Below are positions 1 to 11,227 of a DNA stretch of 64,000 nucleotides, piece after piece. The notes below the pieces were generated by a model, which was not told where the DNA came from, made no database searches, and saw nothing but the letters and a program-made list of their open reading frames with translations. Position 1 is the stretch's first letter. Every line of letters starts with the position of its first letter. A program made the translations under genes and the position numbers. This stretch comes from Calliopsis andreniformis (taxonomy: Eukaryota > Arthropoda > Insecta > Hymenoptera > Andrenidae). The DNA lies in contig NC_135066.1 in the NCBI RefSeq assembly GCF_051401765.1, positions 22,571,501 through 22,635,500 on the forward strand. The letters run 5' to 3'.

Positions 1-476
1 GCGTATGGAGTTTCGGACTCCACCCGTAACACCCCACTTCTACGGTGCATTGCCCTTTATCAATTTTGTACTGTATGGATAGCAAATTCAGGAATAAATT
101 TCCCGAAATAATTAGCTAATCCCATAAACTGTCGTACTTGCTTCGTATTACGTGGTATTAGAGACTCTAATACAACTTTTCCTTTTCGTTTCCCGGTCTA
201 ATTCCATTGGAAGATACCTTTATACCTAAATATTCGATTGAGGTCTTAAGAAATTTACATTTTTCTATGTTTAGAGAAAATCTAGACTTATTGAATGCAT
301 CTAATACTAAATCTAATTTCTCTGTTCCTTCTTCTATAGTACATGACGGAATCAAAATATCATCAAGATAAACTAGGGCTACTCTATTCTTCAAAGTAAT
401 AAGGAATTTATCAATTGCTCTCTGAAAGACATTAGGAGTGTTAGGAAGTCCAAAAGGTGTATCTGAAGATACTCAT
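1..476 (-). pseudogene. Ty3/gypsy reverse transcriptase fragment
   Basis: Remnant of a gypsy-type pol gene, read right to left. The first part, about 395-476, encodes a PFGLPNTPNVFQRAID-like palm segment. It is followed by the catalytic YLDD box at about 366-377, then EKCKF and the LGIKVSSNG segment. A stop at about 167-169 breaks the frame. After a frame change the segment just downstream of RT is readable (RNTKQVRQFMGLANYFGKF), ending at about 62. No LTR, protease, RNase H or integrase is visible beside it, and the left edge is the window boundary. Family assignment rests on motif order (MPFGL-like, YLDD, FLG-like, R-x-FLG-like). It is a dead fragment and may continue outside the window. 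Confidence 0.85.
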
Positions 477-741
477 AATGTCAATCGGGCGTAACAAACG
501 CTGTCTTCTCTCAACAAACGCAGCCGTGCCGATTTTCTTTTGAATTGTTTTAATACATTTAATTAGCAGGGTCGTAGAAAATGGGCATTATACCGATTGA
601 TAATCGGCCAGCATTCATTTTTCAACTTTACGGTGAAAACCAGACGGCGAAAACCAAATAATATGAAGCTGACTCTTACAATGAGTATTTCGAAAACTCA
701 GATATTCCGAGAGTAGGAGTTATAATTAAGACAAAAAATCT

Positions 742-850
742 AAATCCGGATACCCGAATACTCGGAGCCATGTTCGGATATTCGGATACTCGAAACCCAA
801 ATGCTCGGGGCTCGGATACTCAAGACTCAGATACTTGTAAATCCGAGCCA
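742..850. repeat. Degenerate CGGATACTCG tandem array
   Basis: A run of imperfect copies of a roughly 10-12-base unit close to CGGATACTCG (variants GGATACCCG, CGGATATTCG, CGGATACTCA and CAGATACTTG) is interspersed with AAACCC/AAGACT-type spacers. Copies are in one orientation. No coding content is seen. It is probably a decayed minisatellite. Confidence 0.6.
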
Positions 851-1095
851 TATTAAAAGCTCTAGTACTAATAGACTAGCTCTCTTAAACATATTCTTGA
901 ATACACGTATATTTAATTTACTTATACCATTGCAAAGGCGTAGTGACAATACCATGGCTACCACACTTTTATTAAAATTCCTAATTTATGAGCAATTTAT
1001 CCAGAATGAAACAGTTATGTGATATTCATTGAGTGAATTAGATTAATTGCAATTTTATTTAAAAAAAATTCTGTGTTATGTTTACATTCGTAAAA

Positions 1096-1275
1096 GGTAC
1101 ACAGAATGTCCTTTTGAACATTCGAAGAATGTCCCGAGAATGTCGGCAACGTACGATCTTAGGATATCTCACTTTGTAAATTGAACGTTCCTTAACTTTC
1201 CGAACTTAACCTTAACTCTGAACCTTTTCGGAACGTCCATCAAATGTACGAATGTTCGACTTGGACATTGTCTAA
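1096..1275. repeat. Cluster of GAAYGTYC-type half-palindromes
   Basis: At least eight copies of GAATGTCC/GAACGTTC/GAATGTTCG/GGACATT occur on both strands within about 180 bases, separated by irregular spacers. This looks like a decayed simple repeat or a dense binding-site-like array. The open frame crossing it (1169-1510, minus) resembles no protein I know and is not called as a gene. Confidence 0.45.
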
Positions 1276-1489
1276 ACGTGCATAAGATATCTATGCGTTG
1301 TCTAGGTATGGGATGAAATGATTTCCTAACCCATTTACCATTATCTCTTCGGGATAATTTATCAATAAACATAATAGATATACTCGTGTATCGTGGCCTA
1401 GCTCTTCTTCTACCTAGAAATTGTTCTATTATTGCAACTACACTACCTGTTCCGCCGAGGAACAAGAATAGGCACAATCGAGACGGTCC

Positions 1490-1640
1490 TTTCTCCGCTC
1501 GACGAAGCAATCGTTTGTTTTATTATTGCCAGATGCGAAAGTCAGAGTCCGTTCGAAATTCTATCTTTAGATTTCAATAGCTAAGGGTCACGCATCTGGC
1601 GACTAGTATAAAACAATTTCGAGCTTTCGTCGAGCGGCGG
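1490..1640. repeat. Nested hairpin
   Basis: An outer inverted repeat pairs CCGCTCGACGAA (about 1496-1508) with TTCGTCGAGCGG (about 1623-1635). An inner one pairs GCCAGATGCG (about 1529-1539) with CGCATCTGGC (about 1590-1600). A CAATAAAACA-like element lies just outside. It could be the end of a mobile element, since TCTGGCGAC resembles the start of a primer site, but no partner LTR is seen. Confidence 0.4.
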
Positions 1641-2085
1641 AAAACAAGCAATAAAACATCTGCGAGACACTCGTGAGGACTCGCCTTGCTAATCCGGAGT
1701 CCCGTTATTCCTCCTCAACCATGGCCTTCAACCGGGGAGGAAGCAGGCTTCCTCCACCACCGTCACCGGGCCACGGGACCTTCCGTCACCACCGTCGCGG
1801 GACCAAGGAAGTGGAGGTGCTGTCCGCCCTTCCAAGGTGACTGAGGGGGATGCTACTGCTCAGATCGATAGCCAATCGATTCGACTGGTCAACGCCCGAA
1901 ACGAGTTGACATCCCTACATGCGTATCTCGGAGGGGATGAAACCGGAGGAGGAAGCGGACTCCGGAAGCAAACAGAGTCGTTATCTCAAAGTCGTAGTCT
2001 AAGAGTCGTCGTCAAAAAGGCATCGAAAGGTCGTCGTCTAAAAAGCATCGAAGAGTCTCAAGTTCGTCTTAATACAGTCGTCTAA
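1640..2085 (+). other. GC-rich segment, probably transposon leader/gag debris
   Basis: This block is much richer in G+C than its surroundings. It has an open frame at 1837-2085 (82 codons; SKVTEGDATAQIDSQS at its start, then Gly-, Ser- and Lys/Arg-rich). No domain is recognised. Composition and position next to gypsy debris suggest the leader or gag start of a decayed retroelement, but a host untranslated exon cannot be excluded. Confidence 0.3.
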
Positions 2086-2606
2086 ACTAATTACTCAAAT
2101 TTAATTAGGCGAGTAATCTCCGAATCGCGAACACGGCTTACAATCATGAAGATTTATATCAATTCGCGACGCGACACTACCACTCCGTATAATATTGTTA
2201 ACAGCGATTGTTAAAACTGGGTAACTGCTCGATAAACTTATATAGATGAGCATAAGTATATTAATTTATAAAATACATCTCGGGTATGGCGTAGCTAGAC
2301 CGTAACAAATTGTAAGTAACGAGCGACAGACGAACTCCGCTCGTAACATCTATTTGGATAATTTAGTGTAAAGGTGGATAAAATTATTCTACAAAATACA
2401 AGTGATCTTATTGTGATTTTAAAAGTTACAAGATTTGTTTTTGATACTTAATAGAAAGAAACTATTAAATTCAGAAAGCCACTCTAGTCACTTGAAATTT
2501 TGACAATAAGTTCAAGCATTCATGCAAAAATGTTTCTTGCATAAATTTTGACAAAGAGTTTGAATTCGCATTGATACTAAACAGTTTTTGTACAATTTTG
2601 TACACA
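2086..2606. other. No gene recognised
   Basis: AT-rich sequence without a convincing reading frame, RNA gene or repeat. On the minus strand it would be the start of the intron that follows the host exon at 2645-2891. Confidence 0.5.
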
Positions 2607-2644
2607 TCAACCTATAGGATATTCGATGGAAAAATTATACTTAC

Positions 2645-2891
2645 TGTAAGGCACCATGTCAGTCGAATTAACAAATTCCGGTGCTACACCTCGTATACAA
2701 CCTCTCCAAAGGCCCATGTGTTTATAGATTAACCTTCTACCAGCCTTGCCAGCATCCCCAAGAGGCAAACCTCCTTCGTCCGGTGCTTCGATTGTAAACC
2801 AGTGATCTGTTCCAATGGCCACTGACCACACACACACTGACAATCCCACGAGAATGGTGCAGCCGAGAAGAATTCGTCTTTCAAAAATAAC
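2645..2891 (-). CDS. Exon of stargazin / calcium-channel gamma-like protein
   Basis: A 247-nt exon read on the minus strand. It follows a CGCGCACAG acceptor (AG at 2892-2893) and ends at a perfect GTAAGT donor (2639-2644), so the entry phase is 0 and the exit phase is 1. It encodes VIFERRILLGC, then a hydrophobic first membrane helix, then SVAIGTDHWF. The extracellular loop contains HMGLWRGC, the GLW-x-x-C signature of the PMP22/claudin/CACNG fold, and a possible N-glycosylation site (NST). The V-GTD-x-W block before GLWR-x-C is most like calcium-channel gamma/TARP proteins, which modulate glutamate receptors or calcium channels at the plasma membrane. Membrane helices 2-4 must lie on later exons left of this window. 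The open frame extends past both splice sites, but those flanks look intronic. Family call is firm; the exact subfamily is uncertain. Confidence 0.8.
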
Positions 2892-3256
2892 CTGTGCGCG
2901 ACAAGTTGATGGTTCATATTCAAAATCATAAAAATAAAGAACAAGATAGCTATAAATGAAACTCAACTGATCATAGTTTAATCTATGTTTTAAGCTTTAC
3001 ACAAGAATTTAAACAACATGAACACTAGTGTTTCAAATTTTAATATTACAGAAAGGAGATTAATCCGTCGATTTAATGATTATTATTGATAACTACATAA
3101 GAACATGAGGACTAAAGATTGTTCAGCTAGATGCAAAAATGCAATTTATTCTGTTGTTTCCCGAAACGGTTGAAAACCTGATTATACGTTTTACAACATA
3201 TTTCAGTAATGAATAATTATTCACCTCTTAGAAACAGATTAAAGCTTACCAGGAAA

Positions 3257-4050
3257 TGTTACGGACTTCGGGTGTCCGATTTCAATCAAACTTTTTTTGG
3301 TGAATCTAGACCAAAAATAATTCGAGTCATATTCGAGCGTTTGTGCGAATGGCCATATTTATAAAGATATTTAGTGTTGAAATTTCATCGAATTAAGAAT
3401 TCACTTATAGGTGAAAGAAAAAAAAAATTCTCAAATATTGTATTAGCCGTGTGTTTAACATAGAATACTATGACTCCGCGAGTCGTCGGTTTGATTTCCT
3501 GTCTCTAGTGTACACTTCTTTTTATCTTTGTTTTTCGCAGAAAATTTCACTTCTGCAAAAGTTATGATAATTTTATTATTAATATAATTTTTTAAAATAT
3601 GTCTGAAATATGAAATTTATATTTCGAAACTTATTCATTGTTACTTTAAACAACATATTCATAAATTTATAATGAGCAGACGTATTTTAAAAAATTATAT
3701 TAATAAAATTCTGATAATTTTAAGAAGTAGAATTAAGTGGAAATTTAAGAAGTAGAATTTTCTGCAAAAAAAGAACAAAATAAACAAAGTGTACACCAAA
3801 GACAGGAAATCGAATCCACGACCCATGGAGATGTAGTATTGTATGTTAAGCACACGGCTAATACAATATTTGAGAATTTTCTTTTTTTCTTTCACCTATA
3901 AGTGAATTCTTAATTCGATGAAATTTCAACACTAAATATCTTTATAAATAAAGCTCGTTCGCACAAACGCTCGAACATGACTTTAATTATTTTTGGTCTA
4001 GATTCAGCAAAAAAAGTTTGATTAAAATCGGACACCCGAACTCCGTAACA
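3257..4050. mobile_element. Palindromic MITE with ~360-bp arms (TGTTACGG ends)
   Basis: The arms at about 3257-3620 and 3662-4050 are inverted copies. They begin TGTTACGGACTTCGGGTGTC and end GACACCCGAACTCCGTAACA. There is no transposase. Each arm carries a segment with RNA polymerase III-type boxes (see 3790-3862). No clear target-site duplication was found, so the superfamily is unassigned. The 66-codon frame inside is fortuitous. Confidence 0.8.
3790..3862 (-). ncRNA. tRNA-like segment with A-box and B-box in MITE arm
   Basis: On the minus strand an A-box-like TAGCCGTGTG (about 3851-3860) lies about 35 bases before a B-box-like GGATTCGATTTC (3806-3817). The layout is that of a tRNA gene or tRNA-derived SINE head. 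Stems are not well conserved, so it is not a functional tRNA. The left arm carries the equivalent, more decayed copy at about 3447-3515 on the plus strand. Confidence 0.4.
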
Positions 4051-5087
4051 CCTCCTTGTTAGTCGGTAACAATGTACTAATATGAATAACGAAAAGATTT
4101 GCTTGATTGTACATGATTCTAAGGGTTTTATATTCGCGGATTTTGACGGAATGGAGATGACTAAAACCCTTAGTTAGTGGTGAACGTGTTAGCTACAGTA
4201 AATTATACTTTCTTATTCTATTTATTTATTCAAATTAGATTAGCTCTATGATATATAACATTTTACAATTACACGCACTATGTGAGAGTTTAAAAAGTCT
4301 GTTTAAGAGCTTTCAGTCAAATCGTGAGTATAATTTTATGTACAGCAGTTTGAAATAAAGCTACTGGGTGACTGAAATAATCTAATTGAGAATTCTAAAT
4401 ATTCGCTTGCTTGGATGTCCCATTTACTCGATCCACGTGTTTCTGATCTTTCTGACAAATTTAAGCAAATTCATATGAATAAATAAAATCAACTTTTCAG
4501 ACAAAAAGCTACATCATATCTTTAACGTCTAATAGGACAGAGTTAGACTAAATTAGTTTACAATTTGAGTAACCCCTAAGAAGTTTTAGCCGATGTTTAT
4601 GATTCATTAAAAAAGGATTAATGAAAAGTGTTTCAAAAATATATCACTTATTATCCGTATTAATATGTAGAATAACGAAACGGAATAAACATTTGCTCTC
4701 GATTTTCATTTCTGTGAGAATACTCTGACTGCTCACACAATCGTACACGTATACACACACACACACAACAATATTAACTATTCTTCAGTTGTCGTTTTGA
4801 AATAATTATGCAAGATGCATCAATCTAGTTCACTATGTTATACCATGAATTTTTGTATTTAACGTACAATTATTATGAGTTGTGTAAAAACATACTTTCA
4901 ACACAATTTATTTAGTTACACAAGTAAGACAACACGATATTTATCAACATAATGTTTTATTTTTTGTAAATCCTAATTATACTTCAACGCTCCGCCCCTC
5001 CCACTGTACTCCCTCCTCAAAAAGACCTAGTTCAGACCTAACTTAATCTATATGTGAAACCAAGCCATTCTATTCTGATTTTAAGCT
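4051..5087. other. No gene recognised; short CA microsatellite
   Basis: AT-rich sequence. The only recognisable item is a short (AC)n run at about 4749-4769. No reading frame with family resemblance is seen on either strand. Confidence 0.5.
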
Positions 5088-5833
5088 GACAAAGGAACCT
5101 CCCAAAGCGTAAATATTCGATTTTGATGACCCATGGCATGTTTGTAGATTAGCCAAAAATATTAGATACGTATCTTTTTGTATCTGCTGGAATTTATGTT
5201 AAAGGAGAGAAAACCACCCCCAATGTTGGGGGTAAAAAACATATTTGACTTACTATTTCTAAAACTATTGTATCTTGCTAAATGGTGTAAATGGGGCAGT
5301 GAACAATACATATTATAACATAATAATTTATTTCATTACAAAGATACATGTTTTTCATAAAATCACTCATTTCAGGGCTCAATTTCGCATAAAGTGTAGT
5401 CTAACTAGGATTTCTATTATTTTGCTTACAGTGTAAAAATTCAAAATTCTATTTTATCCGAATTTTGTTTTTGTTCATAGTATTCACATACAAATTTGTA
5501 AAAAGTTCGATCAATATTTAATCAAGGAAAACAACAAAAACGTGCTATTTTTTAATATATTTTTTAAATAAATTAATATTTTCAAAAACTGTTTATATAG
5601 ATGGATTCGTCGATGAAAAATATGCAATTGCCCCACTTACACCATTTTGCAAGGTGCAATAGTTTTCGAGACAATAAGCCAAATATAATAATCCCCAACA
5701 TTGGGGGTGGAAAAACTTTAACATAGATATCAGTAGATACAAAAAAATACGTGTCTAATATTTTTGGCTAATCTACAAACATGTCACGTGTCATCAAAAT
5801 CGAACATTTACACTTTGGAATGTTCCTTTGTGA
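5088..5833. mobile_element. Palindromic repeat family A, copy 1
   Basis: Inverted arms of about 230 bp (5088-5320 and 5605-5833) end in ACAAAGGAAC/GTTCCTTTGT. Each arm contains its own small hairpin, CCCCCAA-TG-TTGGGGG or a close variant (about 5213-5233 and 5690-5713). The middle and right part is repeated in the same orientation at 19497-20072. There is no coding capacity. It is a non-autonomous element of unassigned superfamily. Confidence 0.8.
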
Positions 5834-6376
5834 GATAGATTAGCTTAAGTCTGGATTAAGTTTTTTTAAATATTTATACGATATACCTACATATTTACCA
5901 AATAAATAAGCCAAAAAAGTTACCATAAATAACTCTTACAAAGACTGAGATATCATTTTGACAAACGTGGTTGCTTGAGAAATGTTCTGTTTTTAATAAT
6001 CAATAACTTCCTAAAAACTAACGAACGGCAGCTAAACTCTCTTGAGGGTTACTCAGGTGCGTCTCCTTGATAACATATGTCGAGGTCAAGGTTATCTAGA
6101 CTGTCTTCTCTATAGGTACTTAATACGTACCATACTTTTAAATTGTACAGTACTTTTGTCATTGTTATGTCATTTCCTTATGTTTCAGTATTGTAAACTC
6201 ATCATCAATCTCGAGATGTTAAAACAAGAATAATGGGAACTGTGATAGTAAAAGTAAAGAAAATTGAAATGAAGTTATTATATAACATAGAGCTTTGTTA
6301 ACTGAAGAATTTGTAGCTACGTTTGTGTAGTAATTACGAAGGCTGTGTAATAGATTCTATTAGTGTTACGAATATA
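5834..6376. other. No gene recognised
   Basis: AT-rich spacer between two MITEs. The 63-codon frame at 6042-6233 has no recognisable feature. Confidence 0.5.
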
Positions 6377-6696
6377 AAGGGTGTCCCAGAACTGATGGTA
6401 CGAGCAAAAAGGAGGTGGCTCTACGTGAAACAATCAGATGAAAATATACAATAAAATTGTTTGATATCGTGGTTCGTCTTCAAGAAAATTGACTTGAATT
6501 TTAACCAAAAATGGGTGAAATGAAGTATGTACCCTCGAAATTTTACTTCATTACTGTTGTACTTGATTCTAGTTCAAACACAATTTTCTCGGAAACGAAA
6601 CTTGATAACAAAAGTTTTTATTGTGTACTTTTGTTTTATTCTTTCCTGCAGAATAGACTAGATTTCCACTTATACCACTAATTCTGGGACAGTCTG
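6377..6696. mobile_element. TA-flanked MITE with GGGTGTCCCAGAA ends
   Basis: The left tip is AAGGGTGTCCCAGAACTGATGG and the right tip, inverted, is CAGACTGTCCCAGAATTAGTGG. TA dinucleotides flank it (6375-6376, 6697-6698). The inner halves are also imperfect inverted repeats (around GAAAATTGACTTGAA and TTCAAACACAATTTTC). TA duplication and tips point to a Tc1/mariner-related non-autonomous element. Confidence 0.65.
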
Positions 6697-7731
6697 TATA
6701 TTAAGATGAAAAACGATAAAGTAACTTATCAACTACTATCTAATCGCAATATAATTTTTTAAATTAAGTTTCCAGTTAATCGGAATCATTCTTTTAATAA
6801 GAAATCATTTTTAATTACCTGGTTGTACAATGCCTTCATTCGACTCGCCATTTTATTGGATATTCTGGATACTAATTAAGAAGGTTGTATTTGGCACAAA
6901 TATATCGACGATATATCCTTTGTTGACTTAATTTAAGTCTCTTGCATCAATGCGCCACTATATTGTAGATTTTTATTCTGCGTGTGTTAATAATTTAAAT
7001 CTTTCATTTGTAGAAGCATTCCTATATATTTTCATTGGACATTTTCAAAACGTTAAGCATATATTGATTTCATCGTATCATTAAAAATACCATCCTTTTC
7101 TTTTAAAAAATTTATTAATAATTTGAATGCAGATTAGTTTATTTTGTTTTGCGAGATTCAAAAGTAATTGTACCACTTCCTTGTGCTTTTATTTTCTGTT
7201 AAATATTTGGCTTATTTTTAAGTCAGTCTGTAACTATTTTAATTATTTTTCTCTGGAATTCATCTTGACTGCTTTCGTCGGTTTTGTCACTAAGTTCCAT
7301 TCAGTTACTTCCATTTCTTTTCTTTGATGTCCGTAATTAATCTTCTTTGAAGTATCTTAATTTACAATTCTCTCAAAATTTCAGCAGGTCTATTTGGCTC
7401 AATTTATCTTCGGAGATTTCTCTTTTCTTCTTGGCTGCACTTGAAACTGTTAAAAATAATACAAAATGCTTATTTGATTTTCAAACAAATTAAAATTATG
7501 GGTATTAATTGAAAAAATTAAAATTTCTTCAGAAAATAGAAATATAACTACAAATAATACCAGACTTACACTTCCAAATTTTTTTTCGATATAAAAGCGA
7601 CAATTCATACAATTATTCCTTACGGGTATATGATACTTTTTCTAGTTCAATATAAAACTTACACAACTCTAAAATTGTATGACTTGTGATCAATAATTAA
7701 TATATAACTATTATTCAAGATTCAGACTATA
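6697..7731. other. No gene recognised
   Basis: AT-rich spacer. Short open frames (for example 7127-7327) are hydrophobic by composition only and match no family known to me. Confidence 0.5.
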
Positions 7732-9216
7732 CAGGGTGTCCCAAACTAAGTGCGGGAGCCGGAAATGGGCGATACCTGAGGTCAATCTAAACAACATTTT
7801 CCTTTGCAAAAATGTCCTCCGAAGCTTTGTTAACAAGTTATTAACGAAAAACCCCGACCAATCAGAGAGCACGAATAGCGAGCGCTCGGCCGACCAGCGA
7901 CAGGGCACAAGCTACGCGGAGCGTCTGCTTTCACCGTGCTCGAGGCTCGTACAAGAAACTCAAAATGTTTACGTCAATGCTCAATTTCTTCTAAACTATT
8001 GGATGAAAAATTATGAAAAAAATTAGGACCACGTTAACTATGAATTTGCTTACGACTTTTTCGACCCGAAGAGGAGACTACCACCTCCACTAAAAAAAAG
8101 TAACCGAGGAAGATCCAACCTCGTTGGTGTCAACTAAGAAATCAAATTCGAATATTTCGACGAAGCTACACCCCGAGAAATCGCGCTGGAGGGATGCGAG
8201 GGCACGAGGAAAGAGACTTCGGAAAAAATCGCCAGTATCGATCGTAATTTCGCCGCTGAAGTGTGTAACATCTTGTTTTTATTTACGGAATGCCGCAGAA
8301 CGTTTCAAAATAATCGGCCGTCGGTCATTAAAAGGTCAAATGCTCGTTTCGTGAAGTGATCAGTGTTAGTGACCGCGAAGTGTTGTAAATGCAAGGTGGC
8401 TTCTTGTGGTAATGTATACCAGCGATCAGCGCTACCTGGGATCATCCCCTAATGATCGCAATCGGAAATGTGATCCAATAGAGCTAGTGTTCAAGCAGCA
8501 GGTGAATTCCTCTCCGAATGGGTGAGTTTTACCGATAGTAATTACTCATATTACTAGAGTCATATTGTTAATCTCAATTTATTTAAATACTTTTTGCCTT
8601 GGTCCGTCATAATTAAAAAAATAAAAATCAATGTTTCCGTACTTTTTACTGATTATAGCAATTAATTCGTCCAATTTTCGTTCATTCATTATGAAATGAA
8701 TATTCTTGTACAGTTTTCAATGTTTTAATACACAATAAAATAACGTACAATCCGTAGGAACTACGAAAACGTTGCTTTTTATTTTTTTTGCTATGGCATT
8801 ACTTTACTATATCGGTATTTTTAAATTCTTTTTCGCTGTTTTTTATTTTTCACAACTTGGATAATTAATTTAAAAATTTGAAAAAATTCTATAATATATG
8901 TCTGAATATTTAATGTGGTCATAATTTTTGTCATAATTTTTCATTCAATAGTTTAGGAGGAATTGAGCATTGACGTAAACATTTTGAGTTTCTTGTACAA
9001 GCCTCGAGCACGGTGAATAGCAGACGCTCCGCGTAGCTTGTGCCCTGTCGCTGGTCGGCCGAGCGCTCGCTATTCGCGCTCTCCGATTGGTCGGGGTTTT
9101 TCGTTAATAACTCGTTAACAAAGCTTCGGAGGATACTTTTGGAAAGGAAAATGTTGTTTAGAATCACCCCAGGAATCTCCCATTTCCGGCTCCAGCACTT
9201 AGTTTGGGACACCCTG
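7732..9216. mobile_element. Long-TIR foldback element (~306-bp arms, TA-flanked)
   Basis: The left arm 7732-8037 and right arm 8911-9216 are inverted copies, roughly 93% identical by eye. They start CAGGGTGTCCCAAACTAAGT and are flanked by TA (7730-7731, 9217-9218), consistent with Tc1/mariner-type insertion. Frames in the two arms look like related proteins only because the arms are copies. The 873-bp core lacks a transposase. It contains a GC-richer block (8120-8525) and an AT-rich block (8760-8905) that resembles sequence at 32040-32190. Confidence 0.85.
8120..8527 (+). other. Exon-like block inside foldback element
   Basis: This block has higher G+C than its flanks, runs with no strong repeat structure, and ends in GAATGGGTGAGTTTT, a good 5' splice-site match (GTGAGT at about 8521-8526). 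The frame at 8124-8354 (Lys/Arg/Ser-rich) is unrecognised. It may be a captured host 5' untranslated exon or an element-encoded exon; this is unproven. Confidence 0.25.
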
Positions 9217-10362
9217 TATGTGTGTATATATTTTGAGTTAGGTCTGGATTAGGATCGATACATTTTAAATACAGTAACAATACGATCGAGGGCCGTTTCG
9301 TCCACACGAACAAGAGCCGCGATCAGACCCGAGCGCAGCGTCCGCATCATCAGTGTAGTGGATTAGAGTACTTTTCGTAGCATTCTGCATATCTCGGCGA
9401 CCGAGAGCAAAGGAACCCGAATCGTCAACCAGTCATGGACGAGAGCTGTACTCGGGTCTGGCCGCGGCTATCGAATCGACTATCAGACAATCGACTACTC
9501 AATAGACTACCTGTAACATTACTAGATACGTGGATGAACGTGACCTTTCTTTCTATAAATCAAGTTTTATGTATCTGTGAAAATAATCTAAAAGATAATT
9601 TGTTATAGCCAATAAAATTTCCGCCTTATACCACGCAAATTTCATATAAACAGTTTTTTTATATCTTATACAGCTTAGGAAATAATGGACTGTACAGTGT
9701 TACGCGGGATACCCTGTATCTATACATAGGTGGTAACGCGCTAGGCTACGAGTGAGCGATGCGATGCGCGCCGCATGCCGAACATGACCGATTGTTACTC
9801 GTAATCGCGACAGCTAATCGATGGTATTGAGATATTTCAATTTCCTATGCGTGCCTGGTGGTGTATCCAAATGCACACGACTGTTTTGAATATACATGTG
9901 ACCTACTGCATTTATTTCTTCATTACACATAATCTAACTGCGACATTAGACGTGTATAGGATCTCACAATCTCACCTCGTAACCGCAATGAAATGAAGAA
10001 CATCAAAATGCACAGATCCTATACCTGTCATCTATGTCTTTACCATTGCTCGAGTTCGAATCCCGTTCAAAGCTGCAACTTTTTTTTTATTCTACAAGTA
10101 ATTTTAATATACAATTCCAATCTTTATATACATCTGATTTTATATTATTTTGGCTCAAATTATTATTTTATTCCATAAAAGACTGGTTGTAAAAAAATGA
10201 GAACAGTGTAACTGTGTTTTATGGCTATCTGTGTGGCTAAAATATGAATTATATTTTCTACAGTATTTTATAAATGAAGTAATATATGAAGCGAGGAATT
10301 CTAAAGTTAAAAAGCTAAAAAAAATTATGTATGAAATAAAAAAGTTACAGATTTGAACCTGC
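9217..10362. other. Repeat debris, no gene
   Basis: 9290-9520 is GC-rich and resembles the arms of the 48.2-49.1 kb element (shared GAGAGCAAAGGAA-CCGAATCG and ACCAGTCA blocks). Around 9700-9717 is one isolated transposon tip (GCGGGATACCCTGTA) without a partner. Around 10055-10070 (plus) and 10345-10360 (minus) are B-box-like GAGTTCGAATCCCG and CAGGTTCAAATCTG, each followed by a T-run, in opposite orientation. These are probably tRNA-derived SINE ends. No reading frame of note. Confidence 0.4.
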
Positions 10363-10777
10363 ATGATAGCAAAAGACGGGCTCCGTATTCTTGTCTTCTC
10401 GGGCTTTCGTAAATATGTCTGGGCAAATGAAAATATCGCGCGCGGTTTGTGTCGTTTGTTGGCAATTTGGACAGTATTTAAAGAGCGAGAGAGTAAGGTT
10501 CACTTCACATTTGCGTTCTCTTTTGTCTTTTCGAATATGGCCGGAGTGGCCCGAAGCGCCGAGCTCACGTACAGGTGACTCCTAAGGTGGTGTGTGTAGT
10601 GGAGGAGGAAATTTTCAGTAACTCGCATCGCCAATTTGGGTATCACAGATTCCAGTTCCACATCGGCAGCCTTTCAAATTAGGCGTCGCCTGGTTCGCAA
10701 AAGCCCAACTAAATTTGTCACATTTTTTGCTCTGTTTTAACGATAACCCAGCCGAAAGCAATACTATGGTATGGTAT

Positions 10778-11094
10778 TACGGCCTGACACTTTTCGTCCT
10801 TATATGAGAACATTTTGAACTGCGAAAGGGTTCATTCGATAGAGAAAAGTACAACGCAGAGCAGTCAACTCGCGATTTCGTTCAAAACACTCTCTAAATT
10901 ACATAAAAATGCTTAAATTTCCATAGCTGTCAATGGTAGATTTTTGCTCTACTTTACAACACTCGTATTACTAAATATCAGTAGAATTTCGTTAAATCGC
11001 GAGTTGAATGCGCTGCATTGAACTGTTTTCTTTCGAATGAACCCATTCCCAGTTTAAAATCATCTCATATAAGGACGAAAAGTGTCAGGCCGTA
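10778..11094. mobile_element. Inner palindromic unit 1
   Basis: Begins TACGGCCTGACACTTTTCGT and ends with its inverse. The stem of about 90 bp carries GTCCTTATAT and CATTCGATAGAG. The loop matches the inverse of unit 2 (TCTCTAAATTA, AAAAATGCTTA, TTTTTGCT), so the two units are inverted duplicates. It was probably a MITE present before the larger arms were duplicated. Confidence 0.75.
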
Positions 11095-11226
11095 AACCCC
11101 TGTTTTTGCCTAATTTTGTCGGTAATGTCGCCGCTCTGACATATCTGATCGTATCCCCTTAAGGGCCTAGGATCAGATATGTCAGGGCGGTGACATTACC
11201 GACAAAATTAGGCAAAAACAGAGGTT
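11094..11226. repeat. Central near-perfect palindrome
   Basis: Arms of about 57 bases (CTGTTTTTGCCTAATTTTGT ... inverse) are separated by about 20 bases centred on CCCTTAAGGG. Only a few mismatches are visible, for example CCGCTCTGACA against its inverse TGTCAGGGCGG. It forms the symmetry centre of the compound foldback. Confidence 0.85.
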
Positions 11227-11227
11227 T

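Noticed and set aside
3690..3900. CRISPR-like or satellite array in the A/T-rich palindromes
   Set aside because: No regular repeat-spacer pattern; the repetition is explained by inverted arms, and the sequence is eukaryotic.
7736..8026. Two similar proteins encoded at 7736-8026 (plus) and 8931-9212 (minus)
   Set aside because: They are the two arms of one inverted repeat. The likeness is at DNA level and no protein family is recognised.
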